The notes: a model not told the origin generated them from the sequence alone. A stretch of DNA of 64,000 bases from Photobacterium pectinilyticum (GCF_024357955.1 NZ_JANEYT010000013.1:32688-96687), one strand, 5' to 3'; shown: positions 35,233 to 44,484, counted from the stretch's first letter. Numbers and translations: made by a program.

Positions 35233-36420
35233 TTATTTAACACGCTTCTTCGCATCGTCCAGCAGCTCTTGCAGAATAAGTCCTGGCTCCTGGTATTTAC
35301 GGTTCAAGATCATTGCCGCAATCACATATGGCTTCCAGCTGGCTTCCTTGTATGTCGCAATACGGTATTTCTCAAATACCGACTCTTCCACTTCGCCTTC
35401 CTCACAAGACACGCCCGTGATATCAGCTGGTAAGCAGTGCATGTATAACGCTTCGCCTGCTTTGGTCAGCTTCATCATTTCTTCGGTGCAGTGCCAATCT
35501 TTGTGATTGGCATTCTGTGCCAGACATTCTTGCTCTAGCACTTTCAGGCCGTCATGATCGTTAGCACGTAGCAGTTCGGTTCGACGGCCCATGACCTGGT
35601 AAGGCGCCCAAGATTTTGGATACACGATGTCGGCACCTTCGAATGCTTCTTCCATGCTGGCAACTTGAGTAAAACTACCGCCAGAGGCTTCAGCATTCTT
35701 ACGCGCTTCTTCAACCACTTCAGGGATCAGGTCATAGCCTTCAGGGTGAGCCAGTGTCACATCCATACCAAAACGGGTCATCAGACCGATGATGCCCTGA
35801 GGCACTGACAGTGGTTTACCGTAGCTTGGCGAGTAAGCCCAAGTCATGGCAATTTTCTTGCCTTTCAGCTTATCCAAGCCACCGAAGTGTTCTTCCAGCC
35901 ATGCCAGGTCAGCCATAGACTGGGTTGGGTGGTCGATATCACACTGTAGGTTAACCAAGGCAGGACGATGAGGTAGCACACCTTCCTTCACACCGTCATC
36001 CAGTGCTGCACCGACTTCACGCATGTAGGCATTACCCGCACCTAAGTACATGTCATCACGGATCCCGATAGCATCAGCACAGAAAGAGATCATGTTGGCC
36101 GTTTCACGGACCGTTTCGCCGTGAGCGATTTGAGATTTGCCCTCATCCAAATCCTGCTGAGCAAGGCCTAGCATGTTGATAGCTGAAGCATATGAGAAAC
36201 GGGTACGTGTTGAGTTATCGCGGAACAGGGAAATTCCGAGGCCATTATTAAACACGTTAGTGGCAATATTTTCCTGACGCATCGCTTTTAGAGCTTGGGC
36301 CGTTTTCAATACACGTTCAAGCTCTTCCGGGGTTTGCTCCCACGTCAACAAGAAATCTTTGTCGTGTAGTTCAGATTTTAGCTCGTTAATTTCCTTGATC
36401 AGTTCGTTGATGCTCTTCAT
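35233..36420 (-). CDS. ygeW: YgeW, aspartate/ornithine carbamoyltransferase-family protein
   Basis: The 395-aa protein matches E. coli YgeW (396 aa). The carbamoyl phosphate motif is FRDNSTRTRFS (about residue 67), with the HCLP motif near the C-terminus and a strongly conserved QCDIDHPTQSMADL. In the purine cluster it is believed to run in the direction that releases carbamoyl phosphate, which carbamate kinase then turns into ATP. The start at 36420 was chosen by match to the E. coli start; ATGs at 36429 and 36465 are in frame. It is the first gene of the minus-strand block and is divergent from ygeV. Confidence 0.94.
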   Translation of the reverse strand: MKSINELIKEINELKSELHDKDFLLTWEQTPEELERVLKTAQALKAMRQENIATNVFNNGLGISLFRDNSTRTRFSYASAINMLGLAQQDLDEGKSQIAHGETVRETANMISFCADAIGIRDDMYLGAGNAYMREVGAALDDGVKEGVLPHRPALVNLQCDIDHPTQSMADLAWLEEHFGGLDKLKGKKIAMTWAYSPSYGKPLSVPQGIIGLMTRFGMDVTLAHPEGYDLIPEVVEEARKNAEASGGSFTQVASMEEAFEGADIVYPKSWAPYQVMGRRTELLRANDHDGLKVLEQECLAQNANHKDWHCTEEMMKLTKAGEALYMHCLPADITGVSCEEGEVEESVFEKYRIATYKEASWKPYVIAAMILNRKYQEPGLILQELLDDAKKRVK

Positions 36421-36651
36421 GATTTTCATCCCGGTTTCAATTGTTATTCTTCCCTGGCAGCACATTACATCACTAGCCAGCGACTTAATGGGTTATGACA
36501 GCCTTTAGCTAGCATTGCTCAATCAGCAGTCATTCTTTGGTTTTTTATTTAAAACATTGAGATTGCAAGAAAAAGGTATAATGTCTATTAATCTTCAGGC
36601 TTAAATTAAGGGTTAACAAAATGAGTTGATTTCGTACTTAATGAACTAACA

Positions 36652-36667
36652 ATCAATAACTGTGCCA
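36652..36667 (-). promoter_or_regulatory. Candidate sigma-54 promoter for ygeW
   Basis: On the minus strand: TGGCAC-AGTTA-TTGAT. The -24 half is perfect and the spacing is right, but the -12 element has GA instead of GC. Predicted start near 36641, about 220 bases before ygeW. It is weaker than the ygfK promoter; the position downstream of the TATCA/TGATA boxes supports it. Confidence 0.5.
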
Positions 36668-36785
36668 AAAAACGTTTTACGGTAAATAAATTATCATCTC
36701 TCGTCTACAGACCGCATTCATAAAGGGTTTAACTCTTCATGTTATTTTTTTTAAGCCATGATAAGACACGTTGTTATAAGTACGC

Positions 36786-36935
36786 TATCACCGAGGTATC
36801 ATACCTTTAGACCAAAATGATAGTGATAAAAAAGGGGGATTATCATATTGATATTCCCGTGTGACATTGCTTGCAAAATATTTCTTTTCAAAATGTTCAT
36901 TTGAAAAACCCTGATACATATCAAACAGCATGATA
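36786..36935. promoter_or_regulatory. Cluster of TATCA/TGATA boxes upstream of ygeW and ygeV
   Basis: A perfect palindrome TATCA-TAT-TGATA lies at 36841-36853. Others are TATCA at 36786-36790 and 36797-36801 (one helical turn apart), TGATA at 36818-36822 and 36824-36828, an everted pair TGATA-CA-TATCA at 36912-36923, and TGATA at 36931-36935. The same motif occurs upstream of the ygfK promoter. Probably the binding site of the YgeV activator. Confidence 0.6.
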
Positions 36936-36984
36936 AGGTTTTTCTTTATGTTAGCTCGGTCATTAAAGAAATAAGCCAGTCAAT

Positions 36985-38742
36985 ATGCTTAACACACCAA
37001 GACCATCAGAATTAATGCAATTACAACCAACGATCCTCCGTTTCACGCAGATGCTGTCGGCGGTGTTGAAAATCGATGCCGAAGTGGTAGATGCCGATTT
37101 GGTACGAATTGCAGGCACTGGTCCGTATAGTAAGTTTTTTGGAAAAAAGCAAAATACCAGCTCAAGGATATTCAGATATATTCTTGAAACACATGAGGAA
37201 AAAGTTGTCGTCAAGTCACGTACCGACCCTCTATGTGAAGGCTGTACCAACAAAAACGGATGTCGTGAAATGGCCTTTTTGGGTGTACCAATCATGATTG
37301 AAGATCGTTGTTTGGGTGTGATCAGCTTGGTGGCATTTACCGAAGAATCTCGCGAACGAATCAAAGATAATGTTCAGCTTTTCTCCGATTACATCAAACA
37401 TATTGCTCAAATAGTGGTGTCTAAGGTTGTCGAGAAAAATAATAATAGTGAAGGTCTCGATGAAGTGTTTACCAATCTTATTGAAAACATGGACCAGGGC
37501 GTATTAATTCTCGATGAAAACAACCGAGTTAAATACGGTAATCAGCATGCACTGACCAACTTAAATATTACAAAAGAAGTGTTGCATAGCCTTGAAATAA
37601 ATATTCAACCGCTTTCTCTTCATAACAATGAAATGAAAGGTCATCAGCAGCATATTATTTCACTGGGAGGTCGGCAGGAGTTATTGGTTGGGCAGTTTTA
37701 CAACACCCACGGCCATCAACTTTTCCTCATGGCTTACCACCAGCCAAATAGCACATTGATGATCCCCGATCACGAACCACAATTCGCCACGGTCATTGGT
37801 GAGTGTACCAAGATGCGCCAATTGAAAAAGTTGCTTACCCGGATTGCCAACAGTCCTTCAAGCGTATTGATCAACGGTGAAAGCGGTACCGGTAAGGAAG
37901 TGATCGCCAATGCGGTGCATAACCTCAGCGATCGCAGCCCATCCCCGTTCATTGCCATCAACTGTGCAGCCATCCCCGACCAACTATTGGAAAGCGAACT
38001 GTTTGGTTATGTAAAAGGGGCCTTTACGGGTGCTTCGAGCAAAGGTAAAACCGGTCTGATCCAAGCTGCCAACAAGGGGACTCTGTTCCTTGATGAAATT
38101 GGTGATATGTCGATGACCCTGCAGGCCAAACTGTTGCGGGTACTGGAAGAACGAGAAGTGATGCCAATCGGCTCAAACAAAGCCGTGCCGGTGGACATCC
38201 GTATTATTTCGGCCACCAACCGGAATTTTCAGGAAATGATTGCGACCAATAAATTCCGTGAGGATCTCTACTACCGCCTAAACGTGATCCCCATTAATTT
38301 ACCACCACTCAAGGAGCGTGAAGGGGATATTGCGCTATTGATTAATTACTTCCTTGAGCACCACACCCAAAAAATCGGTGTGACGTATCCGGGGATCAGT
38401 GCCGAGGCCATGTGTCGTCTCAATGCCTACCACTGGCCGGGTAACGTGCGAGAACTAAGCAACTTAGTGGAGTATCTTGTCAATGTTGTACCTGAAGGCG
38501 ACCAGATCGACGTCGATTTACTTCCTCCTTACTTTGAACAAACACCTGAGTGCGCCATCACACAGGAAGTCTTGAGTGACGATTGCTCAATGAGTTTGGA
38601 AGAGATGGAAAAGATACGTATCGAAGAGGCGATATTCCGACTGGGCAACCGCAAGATGGTGGCAGATGAACTAGGGATCGGTATTGCGACCTTATACCGT
38701 AAAATCAAGAAATTCGGGCTCAGTAACCACCGCCCGGCATAA
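36985..38742 (+). CDS. ygeV: YgeV-like sigma-54-dependent transcriptional activator
   Basis: The 585-aa enhancer-binding protein matches E. coli YgeV. Order: an N-terminal sensory domain with a Cys cluster (CEGCTNKNGC from Cys85, able to hold an Fe-S centre or metal), a PAS-like middle part (about 160-270), an AAA+ domain (Walker A GESGTGKE near 298; the sigma-54 contact loop GAFTGA near 345; Walker B LFLDEIGDM near 365) and a C-terminal Fis-type helix-turn-helix (VADELGIGIATLYRKIKK). It should drive the ygeW and ygfK operons from their sigma-54 promoters in response to a purine or redox signal. The ribosome binding site is weak. A terminator follows. Confidence 0.94.
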   Translation: MLNTPRPSELMQLQPTILRFTQMLSAVLKIDAEVVDADLVRIAGTGPYSKFFGKKQNTSSRIFRYILETHEEKVVVKSRTDPLCEGCTNKNGCREMAFLGVPIMIEDRCLGVISLVAFTEESRERIKDNVQLFSDYIKHIAQIVVSKVVEKNNNSEGLDEVFTNLIENMDQGVLILDENNRVKYGNQHALTNLNITKEVLHSLEINIQPLSLHNNEMKGHQQHIISLGGRQELLVGQFYNTHGHQLFLMAYHQPNSTLMIPDHEPQFATVIGECTKMRQLKKLLTRIANSPSSVLINGESGTGKEVIANAVHNLSDRSPSPFIAINCAAIPDQLLESELFGYVKGAFTGASSKGKTGLIQAANKGTLFLDEIGDMSMTLQAKLLRVLEEREVMPIGSNKAVPVDIRIISATNRNFQEMIATNKFREDLYYRLNVIPINLPPLKEREGDIALLINYFLEHHTQKIGVTYPGISAEAMCRLNAYHWPGNVRELSNLVEYLVNVVPEGDQIDVDLLPPYFEQTPECAITQEVLSDDCSMSLEEMEKIRIEEAIFRLGNRKMVADELGIGIATLYRKIKKFGLSNHRPA

Positions 38743-38767
38743 CAACCATCCAGCTTTCTGATGACTA

Positions 38768-38798
38768 AAAAGGGCCGCAACAAATGCGGCCCTTTTCG
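38768..38798. terminator. Bidirectional terminator between ygeV and the S4 gene
   Basis: AAAAGGGCCGCA (38768-38779) pairs with TGCGGCCCTTTT (38785-38796). A and T runs on the two sides let it work for both convergent genes. Confidence 0.95.
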
Positions 38799-38826
38799 TA
38801 TTAGTTGACATCGTTCTCGCTGGGAC

Positions 38827-39303
38827 TTAAAAGCTGATTGGCTTACGGCCCGTCGCTTTATCCGCGGGCCCTTTGGCTTTAGTCTCTTTTGCCACATTAC
38901 CTCTACGGCCTTTATTAGCCTTCGCTGCTTGGTTGCGAGAACCTTTAGCTTTAGTGCCCTGCTCTTTGCTTTTTGTCGCTTTTGAGCCTGGCTTAGCGTG
39001 TGAGGCTGCCTTAGGTTCAGTTTCCTTCTTCGGCCTTTCGGCCACTTCGGTCACAGGCTGATCGCAAAGAACCAAATAAAACTCGTTATTGAATTCAACC
39101 ACGTCACCATCGTATACCTTGCGGCGCTTACGCTGCTCCAACTCACCGTTAACAGCCACATAGCCTTCGGAAATAGCAAATTTTGCTTCACCGCCACCAC
39201 TTACTGCATTGGCAATTTTCAACACCTTATAAAGCTCAATAGGCTGAGCACTCACCTCAACGCCAAGGGCTTCAACTTCATATTCTTCGTGTTCTTCAGA
39301 CAT
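38827..39303 (-). CDS. S4-domain RNA-binding protein (YbcJ-like) with Lys/Ala-rich tail
   Basis: The 158-aa protein has an S4-like fold at residues 12-75 (IELYKVLKIANAVSGGGEAK, then VAVNGELEQRKRRKVYDGD), as in YbcJ, followed by an unusually long basic Lys/Ala/Gly-rich tail with repeated KAKG/KATK pieces. It should bind structured RNA; the tail may add affinity for ribosomal RNA. The start at 39303 (MSEEHEEYEVEALG) is preferred; a TTG at 39327 is in frame. It is divergent from the Nudix gene. Confidence 0.8.
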   Translation of the reverse strand: MSEEHEEYEVEALGVEVSAQPIELYKVLKIANAVSGGGEAKFAISEGYVAVNGELEQRKRRKVYDGDVVEFNNEFYLVLCDQPVTEVAERPKKETEPKAASHAKPGSKATKSKEQGTKAKGSRNQAAKANKGRRGNVAKETKAKGPADKATGRKPISF

Positions 39304-39446
39304 TTTTTCAACCAGTGGTGACTTCAATTATTCAGCTCACGCTGACGTTCTTACTGAATTTTAACCTATTCCGGCTTGGCATTCACGGGTTAGCTACGTT
39401 ATTCTCGCCGCTTGTCTTTTCAGCTAACTTTTCTAAAGGAAGCCAC

Positions 39447-39938
39447 ATGTACTGTCCTTCTTGCGGACAAGCTTCACTAGCACGCACTGACGACAAAGCT
39501 TTTCGCTGTGAACACTGCCAATTTATCTATTTTCACAATACCGCATCAGCAATACTGGCCGTTATCTGCTTTGAGGACGAAATATTAGTGGCAGAACGAG
39601 GCCGCGAGCCTTGCAAAGGTATGCTCGATTTTCCCGGCGGCTTTGTTGATTATGATGAATCTTTGGAGCAAGCATTGTACCGGGAGCTGCAAGAAGAGCT
39701 CGGCTTTCAACCTAGCGAGGTTCACTACATTGGTTCGGCACCTAATACTTATGTTTACCGAGACATCGAATACAAAACCTGCGATGCCTTCTATCACATA
39801 ACACTTGAGAATAAACCCACAATGCAAGCAAATGATGATGTTGCTGCAATACGCTGGGTCAAGCGCGATGACATTGTTCCGATTAATTTTGCCTTCGACT
39901 CAGCCAGAAGCGCACTTAGACTTTTAGGTATAGAATAG
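39447..39938 (+). CDS. Nudix hydrolase with N-terminal zinc ribbon
   Basis: The 163-aa protein begins with a CxxC...CxxC zinc ribbon (MYCPSCGQ and FRCEHCQF) and has a complete Nudix box, GGFVDYDE through RELQEELGF (about residues 70-94). Such zinc-ribbon Nudix proteins hydrolyse nucleoside diphosphate compounds; the exact substrate is unknown, though NADH-pyrophosphatase-like activity is possible. The ATG at 39447 has AAAGGA upstream; the longer frame begins in sequence overlapping the divergent S4 gene. Confidence 0.88.
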   Translation: MYCPSCGQASLARTDDKAFRCEHCQFIYFHNTASAILAVICFEDEILVAERGREPCKGMLDFPGGFVDYDESLEQALYRELQEELGFQPSEVHYIGSAPNTYVYRDIEYKTCDAFYHITLENKPTMQANDDVAAIRWVKRDDIVPINFAFDSARSALRLLGIE

Positions 39939-40003
39939 CGACCTTTAGGTCGTTCTACGCCTACGAGGATGAAAAAAGTGTGAACTACGCCTTTTTCCTC
40001 CTC
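39939..40003. repeat. Hairpins after the Nudix gene
   Basis: CGACCT-TT-AGGTCG (39939-39952) starts right after the stop codon. A second, longer imperfect stem pairs GAGGATGAAAAA (39965-39976) with TTTTTCCTCCTC (39992-40003). CTACGCC occurs before and inside the second stem as a direct repeat. One of them may terminate transcription. Confidence 0.45.
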
Positions 40004-40095
40004 CCCAAAATAATTAATCAGGGATGATGGTTTTTTAACCAAATAGAGACAGGATGTAAGCCGTAAACAACATGATGACTTGAGGGTAAAACGTC

Positions 40096-40251
40096 ATGCT
40101 GACTTTTAATAAAGATTATGTTTTTTCAAACAATACAGAAACCAGCTTCGAAGAAGCCAACAACGTGCATTGCCAGCAAGAAGCCGACAAAGAGCTGAAG
40201 CGCAAAGCCATGTTGGCCTCAGTACAACAAGAAGGTGGTTTGGTAGAATAA
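40096..40251 (+). CDS. Small hypothetical protein (51 aa)
   Basis: A 51-aa, charged, soluble protein (MLTFNKDYVFSNN at the start, then a Glu/Lys-rich helix) that I do not recognise. GAGGGT stands at a good distance before the ATG. It occupies an otherwise empty gap between the Nudix and TPR genes, and the composition suits a real small protein. Confidence 0.5.
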   Translation: MLTFNKDYVFSNNTETSFEEANNVHCQQEADKELKRKAMLASVQQEGGLVE

Positions 40252-40465
40252 TTTAACTGCCAAAGCAATCCTAATTCGACGTCTCTCCAGCGCTGGTGGT
40301 AACCAAGGTTTTGGCCGCCAACCAATTTCTTCCTGTGCCTCGTTGTTAGTAAGCAATCAACATACTCAGGCCGTCAGCGCTATTCTCTTACATCCATTTC
40401 CCATCAAAATCACATTCCTTTAGACTACTATTCCTTAATAGTATTTTTTGTTCAAGGAAGTTCCT

Positions 40466-41311
40466 ATGTTCTTACGTTATCTCCTCTTATTCGTCGCCTT
40501 TGCTCTATCGGCCTCTGCCAATGCCGAGATGCAACAAGCAGAAGATAAAATACTGGAACGCCCCTTAATGGAAAGGTATGTCCTTGATGAACTGAAATCC
40601 CTTCGTACTGATCAGCAAGATCTCGAGCGCCGCATGGTCATTGAGATCACCGACCGAGAACTGGCCGTTGCCGATAAATCAATGAATTATGCCAACGTCA
40701 CCGTTACCTACTTCTTCTATCTCATCGCCGGTGCCGCTTCGCTGTTTGCTTTCGTTGGCTGGCAATCACTACGTGAACTTCGTGACAACACCAAGAAGGC
40801 TGCAGACCAACAGCTTCAATCTATCGCCCAACAATACGAAAAGAAATTCCAGCGCCTCGAACAAGATCTCAAACGCAAAACTCGAATCATTGCGCAAAAC
40901 AACAAAGAGATTGAAACCATCAATGAGATCCACAATCTGTGGCTACGCTCGCAGGGGCTACAGACCCCTGAGCAAAAAATCGAAGTGTATGACGATATAT
41001 TAAAGATTCGCCCTGGTGACTTGGAAGCCTTGATCTATAAAGCTGATGCCATCATCGAAATCCGCGAGTTTCATTGGGGGCTTAGCCTATGTAACCGAGT
41101 ACTGGAACTTGATCCTCATAATGCCCACGCCCTCTACCAACGCGCATGTGCATACGCCTGCCTCGGCTCAGAAGAATTAGCAATGGATGATTTGGAGAAA
41201 GCCGTGACTGACAGTGCGTCGTTGCGAGAATTAGCCGCCGAAGAAAAAGATTTTGAATCCCTGCGTGGCAACGAACGGTTTGAGCTTCTTATTGCGCCCA
41301 TTGAGAACTGA
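40466..41311 (+). CDS. TPR-containing inner-membrane protein
   Basis: The 281-aa protein has a signal peptide (cleavage near SASANA), a membrane segment at about residues 73-95 (VTYFFYLIAGAASLFAFVGW), a coiled coil (about 98-150) and two or three TPR-like repeats towards the C-terminus (EVYDDILKIRPGDLEALIYK, CNRVLELDPHNAHALYQRAC). The topology suggests a short periplasmic part and a cytoplasmic coiled-coil/TPR scaffold. AAGGAAG precedes the ATG at 40466. Partner proteins are unknown; it stands alone. Confidence 0.8.
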   Translation: MFLRYLLLFVAFALSASANAEMQQAEDKILERPLMERYVLDELKSLRTDQQDLERRMVIEITDRELAVADKSMNYANVTVTYFFYLIAGAASLFAFVGWQSLRELRDNTKKAADQQLQSIAQQYEKKFQRLEQDLKRKTRIIAQNNKEIETINEIHNLWLRSQGLQTPEQKIEVYDDILKIRPGDLEALIYKADAIIEIREFHWGLSLCNRVLELDPHNAHALYQRACAYACLGSEELAMDDLEKAVTDSASLRELAAEEKDFESLRGNERFELLIAPIEN

Positions 41312-41488
41312 CAGCACACAAACTGTATCGGCAACATGACGATACTGTATTAAGGCAGCAACATATTGAGACTATTGCCGCAAACTTCAAACGCATAGAA
41401 TTAGGACTTTTCTCGATCCTGCTGTAAGCTAGCCGGCTTGCTGCCTATGTGAGGCAGATCAAACTTTTCTTCCGAATGAGAATTATCT

Positions 41489-43030
41489 ATGAGTTTTGCC
41501 TCTTTGGGCCTTTGTACCCCAATCCTTGAAGCTGTTGCCAACCAAGGCTATGAAACCCCGTCTCCTATCCAAGCTCAGGCTATCCCTGCGGTATTGGAAG
41601 GCCGTGACGTCATGGCTGCTGCACAGACAGGAACAGGTAAAACTGCAGGTTTCACCCTGCCAATTCTCGAGCTTTTGTCTAAAGGCCCTGTAGTACGTGC
41701 AAACCAAGTGCGCGCACTGGTACTGACCCCAACCCGCGAGCTTGCCGCTCAGGTGGGCGAAAATGTAGCGACTTACTCGAAGCATCTACCACTGAGCTCT
41801 GCCGTTGTTTTCGGTGGTGTGAAAATTAATCCTCAGATGATGCGCATGCGCCAAGGCGCTGACGTATTGGTTGCGACTCCTGGCCGCTTGCTGGATCTTA
41901 TGGGTCAGAACGCCGTTAAGTTCAACCAACTTGAAGTTCTGGTACTGGACGAAGCCGACCGTATGCTGGATATGGGCTTTATCCGTGACATCAAAAAAAT
42001 TCTGGCGAAGCTACCTGCTAAACGCCAGAACTTACTGTTCTCTGCCACCTTCTCTGAAGAAATTCGTGAATTGGCTCGTGATCTGACCAACAACCCGGTT
42101 GAGATTTCGGTGACCCCGCGCAACAGCACGGCAACAACCGTAGAGCAATGGATTTATCCAACGGATAAAAAGAAAAAACCCGCCCTACTGACCAAGCTTA
42201 TCCAAGAGAAAAAGTGGCAACAGGCGCTTGTCTTCACTCGTACCAAGCATGGTGCTAACCGATTGGCAAAATACCTTGAAGAGCGTGATATCACAGCAGC
42301 GGCGATTCACGGCAACAAGAGCCAAGGGGCACGTACCAAAGCATTGGCACATTTCAAAACTGGTGAAGTTCGCATTTTGGTTGCAACGGACATAGCCGCG
42401 CGTGGTATTGATATCGATCAGTTACCGCAAGTTGTGAATTTTGACCTGCCGAATATTGCAGAGGATTATGTTCACCGTATTGGCCGTACAGGCCGCGCTG
42501 GTGCTAACGGTCATGCTGTTTCTCTAGTATGTTCAGAAGAAGTCAAAGAACTGAATGCCATAGAGCAACTGATTCAAAAACACCTTGAGCGTAAAGATGT
42601 GGTGGGCTTCAAGCCAACAGCTGCACTGCCTAAATCACTAGCAATCAAGCCGCTTAAAGCGAAAAAGCCTAAGAAACCGAAAAAGGTGGATGAGTCATCA
42701 GAAAACAATTCTGAAAAGCGCACTGACAGCCGCAGCAAGCCAAAACGTCCATCTGGCCCACGTAAAGGTAGCCAGTCAGCACAAGGCGACAGAAAGCCGC
42801 GCAATGCTAATGGCTCACAGCGCAAACGTCAGGACAGCGGCAATGGCAATGGCAATGGCAATGGCAATGGCAATGGCAATGGCAATGGCAATGGCAATGG
42901 CAATGGCAATGGCAAAAATACACGTAGCAGCGATGCAAAGCCACGCGGCCAAAAGCCGGGCCAACGTAGCCGTAAACCTAATGGTAATAATGTGAGCCGC
43001 TCGAGAAATACGGCAGCACCAGCCAATTAA
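41489..43030 (+). CDS. rhlE: RhlE-type DEAD-box RNA helicase with Gly-Asn repeat tail
   Basis: The 513-aa protein has all DEAD-box motifs: Q motif, AAQTGTGKT (about 46), [17 protein letters not shown] (about 154), SATFS (about 184), [12 protein letters not shown] and [10 protein letters not shown]. RhlE-type helicases act in ribosome assembly and cold RNA metabolism. The C-terminal 120 residues are a basic, disordered tail that includes twelve Gly-Asn dipeptides encoded by a hexamer repeat. The repeat unit keeps the frame, so tail length can vary. A terminator follows. Confidence 0.93.
   Translation: MSFASLGLCTPILEAVANQGYETPSPIQAQAIPAVLEGRDVMAAAQTGTGKTAGFTLPILELLSKGPVVRANQVRALVLTPTRELAAQVGENVATYSKHLPLSSAVVFGGVKINPQMMRMRQGADVLVATPGRLLDLMGQNAVKFNQLEVLVLDEADRMLDMGFIRDIKKILAKLPAKRQNLLFSATFSEEIRELARDLTNNPVEISVTPRNSTATTVEQWIYPTDKKKKPALLTKLIQEKKWQQALVFTRTKHGANRLAKYLEERDITAAAIHGNKSQGARTKALAHFKTGEVRILVATDIAARGIDIDQLPQVVNFDLPNIAEDYVHRIGRTGRAGANGHAVSLVCSEEVKELNAIEQLIQKHLERKDVVGFKPTAALPKSLAIKPLKAKKPKKPKKVDESSENNSEKRTDSRSKPKRPSGPRKGSQSAQGDRKPRNANGSQRKRQDSGNGNGNGNGNGNGNGNGNGNGNGNGKNTRSSDAKPRGQKPGQRSRKPNGNNVSRSRNTAAPAN
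42839..42910. repeat. Hexamer tandem repeat (GGCAAT x12) in the rhlE tail
   Basis: Twelve perfect head-to-tail copies of GGCAAT encode Gly-Asn repeated twelve times, followed by a partial copy. Perfect identity between copies suggests recent expansion and probable strain-to-strain length variation without frameshift. Confidence 0.95.
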
Positions 43031-43065
43031 GCAGCTGAAACGTTACTTATATCAATAAAATACCT

Positions 43066-43098
43066 AGCCAGCATTATATAATGCTGGCTTTGTTGTTT
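43066..43098 (+). terminator. Rho-independent terminator after rhlE
   Basis: AGCCAGCATT (43066-43075) pairs with AATGCTGGCT (43080-43089) across a four-base loop, followed by TTGTTGTTT. Confidence 0.85.
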
Positions 43099-43114
43099 AC
43101 GCCGGGTATTTCAT

Positions 43115-44425
43115 ATGAAATTCATGAAGTGGACACTACTTTTCACCGCCACAATTATCAGTCCCCAACTCATGGCGGCAACTTTTGACCAGTTAGCCGC
43201 CGATAATAACCAAGACTTCCAAGTCATCGATTGTCGGTCGAGTAATCACTATAACGGCTGGCCTGAAGCCAACCAAACACGTGGTGGCCACTTCCCCGGC
43301 GCTATCAATTTCGATGCCGACTGGCTATCAACGCTCCGCCCTCAGGTTGTCCGTGCCGAGTTAGAAAACCGTGGCATTGACCTTACCAAGCCAACATACC
43401 TCTACTGTCAGCCTGAGAAAGCCGACATTTTACAGTCTCAGCTTGAAGCCCTAGGCAGCAAAAACATTAAGTCAATCGACCAATCCATTGCCAACTATTC
43501 AAGGCAATTGACTGCGCTAGAAAACTACCAGCAGCTCGTACCTGCGCAATGGCTTAATCAGCTGATTAATGACGAGGAGGTGATCCACCCGCCAGTCAAA
43601 GGCTTTAAAATCGTCGAAGTGGCATGGGGACCGCCAACGAAATACCTAGCAGCCCATATTCCCTCAGCCCTTTACCTCAATACCAACACCATAGAGTCTG
43701 AGCCTTGGTGGAACCGCGTTGATGATAAAAAGCTGGAAGCCGTTATCAGAGAGCTGGGGGTTTCCCACGATACGACAGTGATCCTGTATGGCCGCGACAA
43801 TACCGCTGCAGCCCGCGTCGCAAGTTTGTTGATGTACGCCGGTGTCGATGATGTTCGCCTGCTCAATGGCGGCTGGCAGTCTTGGGTCAATGCAGGGCTA
43901 TCGACCCAACCGCTACGCAACCGCGCCGAGCCGGTAGAATTCGGCCGATCGATTCCGGCCAACCCGCAATATATTGTCGATGTCCCGCAAGCCAGAGACA
44001 TTCTGGCTGATCCTCAGCACCAATCTTTGGTTAGTATCCGAAGTTGGGCGGAATACACCGGTGAGACCAGCGGTTACCGCTACATCGAACCCAAAGGCCG
44101 GATCAAAGGCTCTAAGTGGGGCCACGGTGGTTCGGATGCTTATCATCTGGAAGACTTCCGCAACCCAGATGACACCATGATGAGCCCAAGTATCATGACC
44201 CAGTTCTGGAAGGATTGGGGGATCAACGCATCGCAGACCGTCTCGTTCTATTGCGGAACAGGCTGGCGGGCGTCAGAAGTCTTTTTCTACGCCCATGTGA
44301 TGGGGTGGAAAGACATCAGTGTCTATGATGGTGGCTGGTTTGAATGGAGCGGGGATCCTAGCAACCCGACCGAAACCGGTGACATCCCCAACGCACCAAA
44401 ATCAGCGTTCTACAGCGAAAAATAA
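43115..44425 (+). CDS. ynjE: YnjE-like multi-rhodanese thiosulfate sulfurtransferase, exported
   Basis: The 436-aa protein has a signal peptide (cleavage near PQLMAA) and three rhodanese domains, as in E. coli YnjE (about 435 aa). Only the last has the catalytic loop, SFYCGTGWRASEVF near residue 380; the first has YCQPEKA and the second lacks Cys (LYGRDNTAA). It would move sulfur in the periplasm. It stands alone between rhlE and torS and ends with a strong terminator. Confidence 0.9.
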   Translation: MKFMKWTLLFTATIISPQLMAATFDQLAADNNQDFQVIDCRSSNHYNGWPEANQTRGGHFPGAINFDADWLSTLRPQVVRAELENRGIDLTKPTYLYCQPEKADILQSQLEALGSKNIKSIDQSIANYSRQLTALENYQQLVPAQWLNQLINDEEVIHPPVKGFKIVEVAWGPPTKYLAAHIPSALYLNTNTIESEPWWNRVDDKKLEAVIRELGVSHDTTVILYGRDNTAAARVASLLMYAGVDDVRLLNGGWQSWVNAGLSTQPLRNRAEPVEFGRSIPANPQYIVDVPQARDILADPQHQSLVSIRSWAEYTGETSGYRYIEPKGRIKGSKWGHGGSDAYHLEDFRNPDDTMMSPSIMTQFWKDWGINASQTVSFYCGTGWRASEVFFYAHVMGWKDISVYDGGWFEWSGDPSNPTETGDIPNAPKSAFYSEK

Positions 44426-44426
44426 T

Positions 44427-44456
44427 AAAAAGGCTGCGAAATCGCAGCCTTTTTTC
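44427..44456. terminator. Terminator after ynjE
   Basis: AAAAAGGCTGCGA pairs with TCGCAGCCTTTTT with a two-base loop. The symmetrical A and T flanks mean it can also stop transcription of the convergent torS-like gene. Confidence 0.95.
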
Positions 44457-44484
44457 TATCGGTTATCTCAGGACGGGACAAACG

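Larger units (their letters stand above)
36421..36984. other. Regulatory region between divergent ygeW and ygeV
   Basis: About 560 AT-rich bases without a gene. It holds a sigma-54-like promoter candidate for ygeW (36652-36667) and a dense group of TATCA/TGATA boxes (36786-36935) nearer to ygeV, so the boxes could serve both activation of ygeW and control of ygeV itself. Confidence 0.8.

Noticed and set aside
36547..36580. TTGCA on the minus strand with TATAAT nearby as another promoter for ygeW
   Set aside because: No GG ten bases before the GC for sigma-54, and no fitting -35 for sigma-70.
42829..43026. Pro-Leu repeat frame on the minus strand and Ala-Met repeat frame on the plus strand
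   Set aside because: Both are shadows of the GGCAAT repeat in rhlE; the helicase frame has all motifs.
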